From NCBI GenBank assembly GCA_049999805.1, contig JBNGIO010005972.1, positions 1 through 50,215 of the forward strand: a stretch of DNA of 50,215 bases. The letters run 5' to 3'. The notes under the pieces were generated by a model, which saw nothing but the letters and a program-made list of their open reading frames with translations, did no database searches and had not been told where the DNA came from. This document shows positions 1 to 10,975 of the stretch, one piece after another (within the stretch, counting starts at the first letter, position 1; every line of letters begins with the position of its first letter). The DNA comes from Folioceros fuciformis. Its lineage: Eukaryota; Anthocerotophyta; Anthocerotopsida; Anthocerotales. A program made the position numbers and the translations under genes.

Positions 1-493
1 GGGATGGGGGCGGCTGCAACCCCTGCCTCTAGCTCTAGCTAGGGCATGGCCTCCACAACCGTTCATGCCAGCCAAGCAATCAGCCAGCCTATCGTCAGAC
101 CCTGACCCCTGACACTGACATACCCAGATACCCGTTCCTATGTTCAAACCATTATTATATTATTATATTATTATATTATTTAATTATTATATTATTTAAT
201 TATTTAATATTATATATCTTTAACTAATATTAAACTAATCACCCAACCCTATGGCCTGGTACCGAACCTAAACCTTCCCAGCTCTGGGACCAAACTTATA
301 CCCACTCTTATAACCAAACCCACTATTTCTTGGTCAATTAACCCAATTAACACAAAGAAAAATAGGAAAAATGACCAGAAAATTAAGGAAAATTAGGGAA
401 AATAAGTTGAAAAAGAAAACCAAACCATACCACTATTAACCCTTTTTCAACCAAAACAAACTACTACCCTAAACTTTTGGAGGTTCACACCTG
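1..493 (-). repeat. Dispersed LTR-like repeat, copy 1 (cut by window start)
   Basis: Read on the minus strand, this stretch begins near 493 with TGTGAACCTCCAAA and runs through an AT-rich middle (150-215, ATT/TTA runs) to a TAGCTAGAGCTAGAGGCAGG-type end near position 20. The same order of blocks recurs on the plus strand at 28414 and 49815, so this is one copy of a family in inverted orientation to the other two. The TG start and about 400-500 bp length suit an LTR or solo LTR, but no second LTR, primer site or target duplication could be tied to it. The outer end lies outside the window. Confidence 0.7.
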
Positions 494-789
494 TTGCTGG
501 TCAACCGCTAGATCCAATAGATCAGGATCCTCCACCTGCAGATGTTTTACCAGATGCTTTAGACTTACATGAGCAGAATGTACCTCTTGTCCCCTTAAAC
601 GTTGCAGTTCCTGAACCACAGTTGGAACCTTCACCTCTCAGGAGATCAGCTCATACACATCGATCAGCTCATACACATCGTCCTAGATCAGAGTGGATTG
701 ATCCCCCTTACAACTGTCTGACAAGGAGGACTACACGATTGCGCTCAGGACACGCGTCGAAGGAGGGATGCATGTGTAGGTGTCTGTAA
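494..789 (+). pseudogene. Retroelement-like open frame fragment
   Basis: About 100 codons stay open up to the TAA at 787-789, with no convincing start. The product is rich in Pro, Asp, Arg and His. A basic stretch with RRSAHTHRSAHTHRPRS resembles the low-complexity linker between integrase and reverse transcriptase in copia polyproteins. An 18-bp direct duplication (GATCAGCTCATACACATC, about 646-681) lies inside it. It abuts the dispersed repeat, so transposon origin is likely. No catalytic motif is visible, so the assignment is weak. Confidence 0.3.
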
Positions 790-1502
790 ATGTTCAGACT
801 CTGGAAATGAAACATGAAAATGAATTGTTAACGAAACAGAGGGCACCAACAGCCGTGTCTGGCTCTAGCTGCAAGTAGCAACAATCAGGCAGCTTGCTGC
901 ATGTGCGACCACAACAGAAGGATGACACCTAGGAGCCCCCAAGAAACACCCAAGAAACAATGGAAACCACGAAACGTTTCTACTGCAAGGTTCTCCCGTA
1001 AAAAAGTAGTGACCAAAAGGATTAACACAGTATGAGGTTTCCAGTCCTTGGTCCTGTGAAGAGCACAGTGGTAGGTACACGGGTTGGTGTGAGATGGAAG
1101 AGTAGTCTGGCGTCGTGCGCCAACTGTGATTAGGACTGGCCCCATGCGCTTAGCTTACGTGTCAGAAAATAATTGTGAAGGACGGACAAAGGAACCTGAG
1201 AAAGGTGTTTATGTTGGAGTGTCTTGGAGAAGGAGGAGACCAAAGCTTGCTAGACGGTGCTGAGAGACTAGGTTGGAAAGGAATGGCTCATAACGTAGGC
1301 CTCCGCGTTGTTGCGAGCACCCTTGATGGGAGTCCGTTGTAGATTTGAGTGTCGGCAAGGCGGCTCTGGGCTGGTGGCTGGCGTATTGGTAAACCTCAAG
1401 CCTGGAGGGACGATGATGGAGGCTTTGAAGTGGCAAGTTCGAGGGATGAGGAGAGGGGACCCGATCATGGCATCCATACAACCGGTACCAGTAGCAGTTG
1501 AA
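790..1502. other. Upstream region of PPO1
   Basis: No protein family, RNA gene or repeat was recognised. The short frames on both strands have no conserved motif. It should hold the PPO1 promoter and leader; no TATA box could be placed with confidence. In-frame ATGs upstream of 1503 (for example about 1467) could lengthen the PPO1 N-terminus. Confidence 0.4.
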
Positions 1503-3049
1503 ATGCGCTTGCTCTTCCTGTTCGTCAGATGCATGGCGCTGCTGTTGCTTGCGGCGATGCAATTGCACGCTGCCCCTCTACAACCTGCTTTCTGGGCGTG
1601 CAACCCGCGCCCGGATTTGGACTTCAATGTCACTTTCGGCACCAGGATACCCAACTGCTGCAGCCACGCAGAGCTAATGACGCTGCAAGCGGAGCCGGAG
1701 CACAAGACCTGGCAGCAGTATCTGGAGCAGAACCCGCTGCCTCGCGAGCTCCGCTTCCGCCCAGCCGCGCATTTGGTGGCCGGGAACGAGACGTACCTCC
1801 GGCAGCTGGACCTTGCGTATCGGCTCATCCGTGCCATCCCCGACGCCGACCCTAGGTCGCAATTCCAGCAAATGAACCTCCACTGCATCTACGGCGTGCA
1901 GGGAGTGGTGCCGCAGGCCGGGGCCCTAGACCTGGATTACACCGTGCATTCCAACTGGCTCTTCTTCCCCTTCCACCGCTGGTGAGCTTGTGATATCTGG
2001 TTCTTTCTTCCCCTGCAATGGCCGTGAGGTTGCACGTATTTCGACCCAGTGCACGTTCTTGCTGTTGCTTCAATTGTTTTTTGCAAGCCTTTGCGGAGAT
2101 GCGATGGCGATGGGTAAAGCCAATACGCGCCCACCTCAGTGCCTGGTGGGTCATTGCAGGTTCACGTTCTTCTACGAGCGGATTCTGGCCAAGCTGGTGG
2201 GCGACGAAACGTTCGCGCTGCCATTCTGGAACTGGGACAACCAGACTTCCGATTTGGAGCAAGAGCCCCCGCACGCCATCCCGGGCTTCATGAAGGACCC
2301 TGACCGCTACCCGGGGCTGTACAACAAATACCGGGACCCCCGACACGCGCCGGATGCGCCAAGGACTATGGTGAATTGCATCAAGGAATCGGTGTTCGAA
2401 GGCTACTCAGCATACTCGGCCGAGGAAATGGTTGCACAGCGGGCCATGAACAACGCGCACTTGCACGAGGTGATCGTGAAGCGCACCGCCAACGGCGAGC
2501 GGGAGCCCTTCCTCTCCTTCCCCGCCAGGAAAGGCGCTATGGTTCCCGACTTCTCAGAGTTCCAGGGCACATTCGAATCTCAACCGCACATAGCGGTGCA
2601 TTTCTGGGTGGGAGACCGGGCGTACTCCTACGCTGACATGGGCGTCACCTACCACGCCGTCCGCGATCCCCTCTTCTTCTTGCACCACGCCAACGTGGAC
2701 AGGCTCTGGAACGTCTGGCTGGTGAGTTGAAGTCGTCCAAATGTCATGTTCCAGAATCTGATGGCCGGACGCCATTCGAATCGCTATACTTACCGGGGCT
2801 GGGGCTGTGGTGCTGCTGTAATCCATGCACTTGCAGGGGCTGGAAGGAAGGAGCAACTACGACGACCCAGACTTCCTGGATGCCGCTTTCTACTTCTACG
2901 ATGAAAATGCCGAGGTCGTCAAAGTCACGGTTGCAGATTGCCTCCACTCAGACCTGTTGGGGTACAGTTACCAGCAAGTGGACAACCCCTGGCTCACCTA
3001 CGACGCCTCACAGCACCAACAAACATTCCCACAGCACGCAGAAGCGTAA
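1503..3049 (+). CDS. Polyphenol oxidase 1 (secretory, three exons)
   Basis: Type-3 copper enzyme that should oxidise o-diphenols to quinones. Exons 1503-1981, 2160-2721 and 2837-3049 join in phase (GT-AG; phases 2 and 0) to give 417 residues. A hydrophobic N-terminus (about 1-23) ending in HAA looks like a signal peptide rather than a plastid transit peptide, and N-D/E-T and NVT sequons agree with secretion. CuA histidines: H127, H149 (VHSNW), H158 (FPFHRW). CuB: H303, H307 (HIAVHFW) and H335/H336 (LHHANVDRLW). Cysteines 33, 52, 53 and 128 match the two disulfides of plant PPOs, but the thioether Cys (H127+4) is Gly131. A DWL-type domain follows (about 350-400). The KFDV domain is absent and the protein stops soon after. 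The ATG at 1503 was chosen because it directly precedes the signal peptide. Family assignment is secure; substrate is unknown. Confidence 0.9.
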
Positions 3050-4122
3050 CTAGGTGGTAGGATGCGGACTCGATCCGGGCTTCGAATTCCCCCGCGTCTG
3101 CCAGCGTTCGACATAACGAGAAAGCAGAGATACGTTTCTGCTGTCATCGTTGCTGTGGTCATTGCCGGACCCTTTTGGCAAAGGCAACAGGAATAAGGCA
3201 CGCAGTTGTCGTATTCCAAGCATTATTGTTTGTCTATGTAACGTTAAATCTTTTACTTGAATTGAGCTGTTCGAAAAAAAAGGCAGCTCTGCACGTAGAT
3301 GCTGTGAAGTGTGTCTTGGTTACGCTTTGTGGGTGGGATTGTGGGATCTGTTTTACAGCCTCGATTGGGACGATATGTAAATGTAGCTGCGTAAACAGGC
3401 TATGCATGAGCCTCCGTCATGCCCGTAAGCCATTGATCGTGACTCCTGACGAAAGGAGCCACACTGTGCACACTACTGGGATGGGTGTCGCGTGCTGCGT
3501 GTAGTACTCAGTCTAATGCCCCTGGCACGTAGAGCTCAGGTTACAGGCGGAACGCACAAGAAAAAATGGACGGTGGCTGGTCAGTCATAAAGTACAAACA
3601 CGAACTGGTGCTGCTGCGACTTGGCACGCGCCTGGCACATTTTCTTTTTGCTTATTACATCCAGCATCGGACCAGCGGGCTGTACCCTCCGTCCCAGACT
3701 TTCGACAAGTCCAGCCCCAGCTGCGAAGCCCTGCGCCGCGACAGGTGTCAAGCGAGGTTCGCAGCATCTTGCCATCGGAATATCATCTTGGGCCACGCGG
3801 ACCGGCGGCTCCGGACTCTGCCACTGTGTTTTCCTGGAGACTGGACTCCTCATCACGAGTGGGGTCCCAGTAGGCCAGAATAGACTCACATTGGAGACTC
3901 CAATTGGGCCCACCCAGAAAGAGTACAATAATGTACACAACTGCACGCACTGCCGAGCGGTAGGCTCTCGTTGGTAGCAACCGTGGAGTGTCTGATTTCT
4001 GCACGCAAAGGCATCGGAGAGGTGAATGTTGCTGGAGTAGGTACGCTGGTGAGGTTGAAAATTCAGACAGCCCACATGTGAGTTCTCACTTCCAGCTCCT
4101 CCACAGCAAGGTTGTGGCGTCC
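3050..4122. other. Intergenic region between PPO1 and PPO2
   Basis: It contains the PPO1 3' flank and the PPO2 promoter. Open frames at 3175-3504 (plus) and 3581-4210 (minus) have no recognisable domain and no supporting splice structure. I see no transposon signature here, so PPO1 and PPO2 look like a plain tandem duplication. Confidence 0.4.
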
Positions 4123-5649
4123 ATGACAGGCTTCCACGACTCGAGAACGTTGCAGCGGCCGCTGAAGCTGCGGGTGCCGCTGCTGCTGCTGCTGCTGCTA
4201 AGCGCTGCATTGGCAGCGCTACCGGTGGCAGCCGCCCCCATCTCGGCTGACTTCTGGGACTGCAACACGTGGCCGCAGTGGCCCGCCAAGATCGGCAATC
4301 TGTGGCCCAATTGCTGCAAGCTGAAGGAGCTGCTGCGCAAGCCCGAGCCCCTGTACAAGACCTGGAATGAGTACGTGGAGCAGAGCGGGCTCCAGAGCAG
4401 GCAACCCGTGGTGCGACGGCCTGCGCATCTGCTTGCCCAGAATGACACCTACTTGCGGCAGCTGGACCTGGCGTACCACAGAGTGAAGGCGCTGCCCAAC
4501 ACCGATCCCAGGTCGCTCTTCCTGCAGATGAATTTCCATTGCATCTACGGCAGCCCTGGCGTGGTGCACCAGCCCGGCCGCCCCGACCTCAGATACGTGG
4601 CGCACAACAGCTGGCTCTTCTTCCCCTTCCATCGCTGGTACCTTGATTTCGGACTAACCTCAAGCCCGGATCCATGCTCATTCGTTCTTCCAGCCTGCTG
4701 CAGCGTTGTAGTCTTCAGACTTTGCATGCTGCAATCCAGCAATGTACGCTAATAATTGTCATGGAATTGTATGTGCCGAAGGTACACCTTCTTCTTCGAA
4801 CGAATCCTTGCAACGCTGGTGGAGGACGACTCCTTCGCCCTGCCCTTCTGGAACTGGGACAACCAGAGCCCCGACTATTACCCCCTGCCGAACGTCGTCC
4901 CTCCCTTCATGCGCGACCCCAACAATTTCCCAGGCCTCTTCAGCTACAACCGCCATCCTCGGCACCTACCCGGAGCTCCCCTCACGCTGGTCAATCTCAA
5001 CGTGGACTCCTCCCGGGAAGGATACTCCGCCTTCTCCCCGGAGGAGATTGCAGAGCAGCGGAGAGCCAACAACGCGCATCTGCACAGAGTGATCGTGGAG
5101 AGCACCGCTCACGGAGAGCAGGGCCCCTTCCTATCTTACCCGGTGCGAGCAGGCGAAGACATCCCGGATTACAGCACATGGTCGCAGGGCTTTGAGGCGC
5201 AAGCGCATCTTGCAGTCCACATATGGTTGGGAGACCCGGAACACTCGTTTGCGGACATGGGTGTCACTTACCACGCTGTTCGAGACCCGCTCTTCTTTTT
5301 GCACCACGCCAATGTCGACAGGATGTGGAACGTGTGGCTGGTGGGCATTTCATTTCCTGTTGTTATCGCACTTCAATTTTGTTGCTCTTGCAATGCGGCC
5401 CGATCTGTCATGAATAATGCGCATGTCACCTGGCAGGGGCTGGAGGGAAGGAGCAACTACGATGACCCAGATTTCCTGGATGCTGCTTTCTTTTTCTACG
5501 ACGAGTTTGGGGAGCTTGTGAGAGTCACAATTGCGGACGGCTTGGACTCGTCCCAGCTCAAATACACCTACCAGGAGGTGGAAAATCCCTGGATCGCCTA
5601 CGGCGCCTCGTCTGCGGCACAGGAAGCCCAAGCCCATTCCCAAGCTTGA
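4123..5649 (+). CDS. Polyphenol oxidase 2 (secretory, three exons)
   Basis: Paralogue of the gene upstream. Exons 4123-4637, 4782-5340 and 5437-5649 encode 428 residues. The N-terminus has a basic stretch, then a leucine run and LPVAAAP, fitting a signal peptide of about 40 residues. CuA has the FHCIYG, VAHNSW and FPFHRW motifs; CuB has AHLAVHIW and LHHANVDRMW. The CNT, PNCC and HC cysteines for the two disulfides are kept, but the thioether position is Gly. The DWL-type domain has DPDFLDAAFFFYDE, and the protein ends about 20 residues later without KFDV. Intron positions and phases equal those of PPO1 and PPO3. Intron 2 (5341-5436, 96 nt) has no in-frame stop and a length divisible by three. 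The intron 1 donor is GTACCT, a weaker site. The PPO call is firm; whether it acts in the wall, vacuole or outside the cell is not visible. Confidence 0.9.
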
Positions 5650-6715
5650 CGCTTTTTGTGAGCTATGATTTCGTGTCTTGTTGATTCTCAGTGCCGAAAT
5701 GGGACATCGTCATTTCCTTGTGTACGTGTGTGCATGTAAAACTGTGCTCGCAAGCACATACTGTACGTACATTATATGCGGATACAATCATATCTACATA
5801 CGGTATTCTATTTCCGTGTTGTCAGACGACGAAGTCGTTTCAGACCACCTGGATCTTGACATGAGGGGAGGAATTGGAAAACATGTACACTGTATACCCG
5901 TCAGGAAGATCATCTGCTCACGACCGGTCTTGAGGCATGTCTGGCCCTTGCTACCGACAACATGTGCACCGATTCTGAAGAGAATATCTCATGGTGGGAT
6001 TCGGTTGCGAACCAGTCTGTCACAAAACTGGACTACAAGGAAACACCGTCCCCAGTCGGGACCCCATCCATCCGTCTTCCTGCCTCACAGATGATGGCCC
6101 TTCTACTCCGTTCTGGTACAAGTGACAAAACTAGCAGACAGGTAAACACCGTTCCCAGCCCAGCCGGGACCCCATCGGTTCGTCTTCATGTCCATGGTCA
6201 TCTGGAAAACAAACAGCTCTGCAAAGCTGTGTCGGCTAAAGCAAGCACCGGAAGGTAGGTACTGCAGCACTCTTGTGAGGGTTAACTGTGAGTTGTGTAC
6301 GCCGCTAGTCACACTTCAAAGCTTAGAGTTTACGTTGCTATTTTTCTCTAAAGAAATTATGTATGATTGATTTGCTCAAAGTCTGGTCTGGGGCTCAAGT
6401 CGTGAAGGAAAAGGTGCTTTGTCGTGGGCCACCTGCTATATGCACAACGTGTAGATGTAGTGAAAAGGCAATTTTTCCATCGTTGTGCAGAGGACTTGAT
6501 CAGGGACTTGTCAACGTCCAGACAAGGGCCTGGAAAGGACTTCGCTGACAGAGTGTGACTCATTCCATTCCCGCAAGCGCAAGACCGCATCGACCACAGA
6601 TGGTACGGCTTGATGCCTTCCTTGCTGCCTCCTGGCTTGCAGGGGGCTATGATTAAGAGCATGGGTCCCTCGGCTGGTCCCTCTCCCTTGGTTATTCGCT
6701 TGCACTATTCCCTGG
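5650..6715. other. PPO2 downstream region
   Basis: No gene is supported. A short diverged duplication is visible: segments near 6040-6080 and 6147-6187 both read like AAACACCGT, CCCAG, CGGGACCCCATC and CCGTCTT. Plus-strand open frames (5678-6094, 5962-6258) carry no motif. The following inverted-repeat arm marks the edge of the repeat island. Confidence 0.35.
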
Positions 6716-6935
6716 CGGGCCCGGAATACGCCTGCGCGGCTCATTATGAAAGCCGCGCTCTACGGGCCCATGCTGAACCACCGGACAAAGTTGTGAGGCA
6801 CGGCTTTCCAAGAACATGGGCCCCACCACATTCCATCCTGCCCATGCTCCATGCATACCATGAGGCCACCGGTCCTGCCCTGGTGTGCTCTTCACCGTCG
6901 CGCACGCCGGTGCGATTCCACCGGCTACCTCCCGT
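6716..6935 (+). repeat. Inverted-repeat arm A of a dispersed element
   Basis: This segment matches the reverse complement of about 15110-15315 in long blocks, including AAGGCACGGCTTTCCAAG-type, ATGCATACCATGAGGCCACC and CTCTTCACCGTCGCGCACGC sequences. Each arm is followed on its inner side by a minisatellite of about 46-47 bp, though the two minisatellites differ in sequence. Two copies of one element in opposite orientation, or the ends of a large composite, are the likely explanations. By-eye alignment only; edges are approximate. Confidence 0.7.
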
Positions 6936-7034
6936 CTATCTCCACAGCTTATACATACGAAGACGTATCGCTAATCGGATACATTTGAATGTTGAAATCA
7001 AATTACTTGCCTGCTCCAGCGACGCGAAGTTTTC

Positions 7035-7280
7035 GTGCTCGCTCCAAGTCGGGAGGCCAAGAAGGAACGTCGCGAAGCCTTTGTGCTCGCTCAGGTCGAG
7101 AGGCCAAGAGGCAACGCCGCTAAGCATCCGTGCTCGCTCANNNNNNNNNNGTGCTCGCTCAAGTCGAGAGGCCAAGAGGCAACGCCGCTAAGCATCCTTG
7201 CTCGCTCAGGTCGAGAGGCCAAGAGGCAATGCCGCTAAGCATCCGTGCTCGCTCTAGTCGGGAGGCCATGAGGCATCGCA
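7035..7280. repeat. 47-bp minisatellite with assembly gap
   Basis: About five copies of a unit that starts GTGCTCGCTCAAGTCGAGAG, continues GCCAAGAGGCAACGCCGCT and ends AAGCATCC. The outer copies are diverged (for example GGGAGGCCAAGAAGGAACG). Ten Ns at 7141-7150 interrupt the array, so true copy number is unknown. Frames through it read REAKRQRR-like peptides only because of the repeat. Confidence 0.85.
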
Positions 7281-9020
7281 TGCAACACTATGAGAACTAG
7301 AGGAACTGGGTTTGGGGTCTATCGTTTCTTTTGAATTCCAGCATGTTTTCTCATTACTGTAGTTGTAGATATCAATCCATTGTATGATGGATACACTTGT
7401 AGCCTAATCCACGCACAAGATCTTGGGGTTGTCCATCATCACGTTGTGATCAGTGTCCTTGTGGTGCAATGTGACAAGATTGTTCTGTATGTGGCCTGCC
7501 CCAACTAGAACTTGAAGTTGCTTGCAATTGGCAATTGTAGATATTGTGAGGAGCATCTAGTGTTCAGGAAATTGAACTTCTGACTACGTTTGATAATACA
7601 AGATGCAAAATGTAGGGCACGAGTTGTGGCCTTTGAAGCAGCAAGGGATTTTTTTTGTCTATGTCACCAATTCAGCATAGTACATTGTAGATAAACAAGG
7701 AACGTGGTGAGTTGTTGCACGGGCTAGTTAGGAAACATTGGTAGTGTTCCTTTAGCATTATATCTCCCAAGAATAGTGGACCACCATACATTAAGGTGGA
7801 TAGAGTTGAGGCAATAATGCGACAGCAGTTGTTTCATAGCGAGGCACTATCTCCTAAGACACTCCCAACCAGCCTATTCTCATGGAAGCTCCTTCTTATG
7901 AACTGCCTACATATCTAGTTCAACATCAAAATTAAACCAAGCTAACAGTAAGGTGGAGATAAATATTCCATGTCTAGCATTATTTTTTATTGGCTTCACT
8001 TTTGGAGCTATTGCTATGGGCTTGATTGTGTTAGGCATGTTGTGAGCTTTTAGTAAACGAAATAGTAGTTGATAGAAAATTTTTCAAATTGCATATAGTA
8101 TTACTTCTTTCACTAGCAATTCAAATAGCAAGTAGCTACTTATAAAGAAGCACTCACGTGCCTTAGCTACCAGCTTGTTGACCACTAGATGCCTAGTTTG
8201 TAAATATTTGTTTCTGTTGCTTTGTGACAGGAACTTGCTAGGCCTCAACGAATTCTATAGGAAGGGCACCCTTTGCAATGTGCCTAGGACCTTGACTTTC
8301 TCAAAATACTAGTTTTCTTTTTAAGCTGTTATCTCTTGTAAGGATGCTTTCCGAAAAAGTAAATTGTTAATGGACACCTAACTCTTGTGCTCCTAGCTCT
8401 TCAATTTTCCAAATGGCTTGTTGCAAGAAGCCTGTAGTATGCTTCTCCAATTGTCGCCATTTTTCAACCATTATGCATATTTTCTTGAATTGTGCCTCCA
8501 AAACTGCACCTCTTTGATATTATTGGTTGCATTGGGTTGCACTTATGGCTTCATTCATGGCCTCTAGTATTTCTTTTTCCGCATATTCATGATCCAATGT
8601 TTTTGCTGTAAGATGAATGGGGACATCTTCAAGTTGTGCCATGTGCATAAAATGCCACACGAGTTGCTGAGTCAAAGTAAAGTTTCCCCAATAACATCCT
8701 AACCTTCCCTTGGTGATTACAAATAAAGCCCTACATAGCATATGGGCAATTGCACAAAGGCCAATTAGTGGAGGCATGTTTCACGTCATATACCGACAAG
8801 TGATTTTGTTTTCGCTCCGGACATAAGCTGAAGAATTGGTCTCTACGGGCAAAACAACATTTGCATCATTGATTTTTTTTTTCGCAAAGAAAAAAAATAT
8901 GATTATACGTAGCTCAAGATACAGCAAGATTACAGTACTTGCTCACATAATTGTGTAAGGCATTAGTCTACATGCTAATTCCTAAACTGCAGAAGTGATC
9001 AAACCAGAACTATCATGTAG
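7281..9020. other. Unidentified, probably transposon-derived DNA
   Basis: AT-rich sequence with many stops in all frames. A minus-strand frame at 8520-8777 (85 codons) has no family I recognise. No LTR, TIR or target duplication was found. Its position between a minisatellite and a LINE fragment suggests old transposon debris. Confidence 0.3.
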
Positions 9021-9029
9021 GCGAGAGAT

Positions 9030-9690
9030 CCCTCGTCAATGGATGACTCACCTTCCCCATGGGTAGGTGTGGTTCCACTGGCCATTATGCCCAAGGAATT
9101 CGGCTGTCTTCCACTCTGTTCGACTGAACTTGTTGTGGGCAAAAGTACGAATGCTCTCCACAGTCACCAGGACCTATTCCTAGATACGCCAAAGTAGAGC
9201 TTTCCTTGATACCAGGTCGTTACCGCCATAGACCATTGCTATCTAGTTTTGCCACATGACGAAGAGAGACAGAGACCATACCACTCCCCACCACTGCTTC
9301 TGTACAAGAGGCTCTCCTGCCCGCTCATCAAGCTCGAATAGGGCGGTTTGCTCTGTAACCAAAATGGTTCTCTCTAGGAGAAGGTTTTGAAGCCTCCTGC
9401 CAACTTCAATCCAGACACCTTGCGCATAGTTGCACTGAAAGAAGATATGTTGGCTTTTGTGAGAGGCGCCAACATTACAAAGCCTACACCATTCCTCCCC
9501 CGTGGTTGCCAGCAACCCGTCCCAACAATCTGTGTTAGGCAAGCAAGCTTGAAAGCATCATTAATATTTGAAGCCTTCGTCACGACATGTGGCACCATTC
9601 TCTTTAATTTCACATTTCCTATAATGCCTTGTGTGGAACGTGAAATTTTGGGACATGGGACGGGCTCCTATCCTACCGTGTTGAGTGCTT
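9030..9690 (-). pseudogene. LINE-type retrotransposon 3' fragment (zf-RVT region)
   Basis: Two overlapping minus-strand frames (9374-9613 and 9243-9542) together read like the C-terminal zinc-binding region that follows reverse transcriptase in plant LINEs. The second frame has CRLCNVGASHKSQHIFFQC, a C-x2-C-x9-H-x4-C pattern, followed by a VW motif typical of zf-RVT. The frames are out of register, so a frameshift separates them. No reverse transcriptase core or poly(A) tail was identified. The family call rests on this zinc motif. Confidence 0.5.
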
Positions 9691-10241
9691 TGCCCAAATA
9701 ATGGTTTGATTTGTGTCTTTGTTTTTTTTCCTTTCTGTCTATTTGAGTCTTGTTTTGTGTTCCTTGGTCTTTGATGGTCAACTTATGCATCGAACATATC
9801 TACACATTTTGTAGGTCTATGAAGTCAATATCTAACAAGATTTTCCATCAATTATTTTAGTGTACATACCAGAAGGAGTGGAATTTATTAAGACAGTTGG
9901 TCTGATTTTGGTAGGTTGGCCTACGGCCATTCAAAGTGTCTTTGAGAGCAATGTGTTTGTCAATCCTATGTGTGAGGCGGAGGATAAAACTCCCAAGTCT
10001 AATAGGGTAATATGAAATAGGTGTTAGTTAATGTCAACTAAGTATCTGTGGATAATAAGCCTACGTGGCAGGTAGGTCAGACAACAAGAGGATGTCATGT
10101 ACTTAGGGAGATCAAAGCAGATTCAGGACATGTGTGAGCATGCATAGTGGGAGTAAAACAAACGATGGAGGGGCAAGCTCCTTATATATGCAGTGAAGAT
10201 TTTGAAGGCCAAGGAGCGCAAGAGGACTGATTTCTCAGTGT
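9691..10241. other. Spacer without recognised features
   Basis: AT-rich, with stops in every frame. Nothing supportable was seen. Confidence 0.3.
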
Positions 10242-10807
10242 GTGAAGGAGAGGTGGAGTCCTTGGGCTTCGATGTTTTGGGAAATTGGCAGCTGCCTATA
10301 TAAGATGGCCAGAGCTACCAAGACAACTCACGTTGGACATAATGACAAGGCTAGAAGGAGAAGCGGAAAGGGTGACCCGCTAGACTTCGAGGAACTTTGG
10401 AAGAAGAAAGGGTGCACCTTCAGAGCTACATGTTGAAGACCAATCAAGAGCTGTTGAAGATTGCCAAGAGGAAGGCCATTGAGCCTCATGACGATGTCCG
10501 AGCTAAGTTGAAGAAGTCCATCGCTCCCATGTCGGAATGGAAAGAAGACAATGGCATGGATGGAGAAGATTCTGAGTGCAAGGAGTTACTTGAGTAGGAG
10601 AAAGAAGAATGGGCATGAGAAGCTGCTAAAACATTGCCTGATTGAGCAGAGCTACCGCCATAGGAGGGACTCATTACCGAACCACCTATAGAGATAGAAG
10701 GGAGTAAACCTACGAACGGTGGAGAAAGACAGCTAGAGAAAGGAGAACCTATTACGGAGAAGGATAAAGAGCGAGAAGAGATGCAAGAGGGGAAAAAGGA
10801 CAAAATT
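10242..10807 (+). other. Degenerate Lys/Glu-rich reading frames
   Basis: Overlapping plus-strand frames (10242-10436, 10397-10597) and a further open stretch to about 10809 encode charged, low-complexity sequence rich in Lys, Glu and Arg. They are out of register with one another and show no domain. They lie directly beside a copia LTR. They may be remains of another element's gag-like gene, but this is a guess. Confidence 0.25.
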
Positions 10808-10975
10808 TGACAATATTGTTTAGAGAGAACAATAGACTTGAATAATGAATGAGATAATAATGATTACAAAGAGTTGGTCTTAAATACTAAACCCTAAGTG
10901 TTAACTATGTAACCCTTCATAATATATCTAACCCTAGTCTAGGTAACCTTGTGACCGTGGTTACTATAATTAACA
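10808..10975 (-). repeat. Copia 3' LTR
   Basis: On the minus strand an LTR-like block starts at 10975 with TGTTAATTATAG, directly after the purine-rich tract GGTTGAGGGGGTG, and ends at 10808 with CAATATTGTCA, giving TG...CA termini over 168 bp. It sits just downstream of the copia pol remnant at 10976-12540. A matching 5' LTR was not found in the window. Confidence 0.7.

Noticed and set aside
3581-4210. 209-codon minus-strand frame upstream of PPO2
   Set aside because: The Ala/Ser-rich start is the antisense of the PPO2 leucine/CTG run; the rest has no motif.
7035-7280. CRISPR-like array (also 14.7 kb and 24.3 kb)
   Set aside because: Units are contiguous tandem repeats without unique spacers, in a plant nuclear context with no cas genes.
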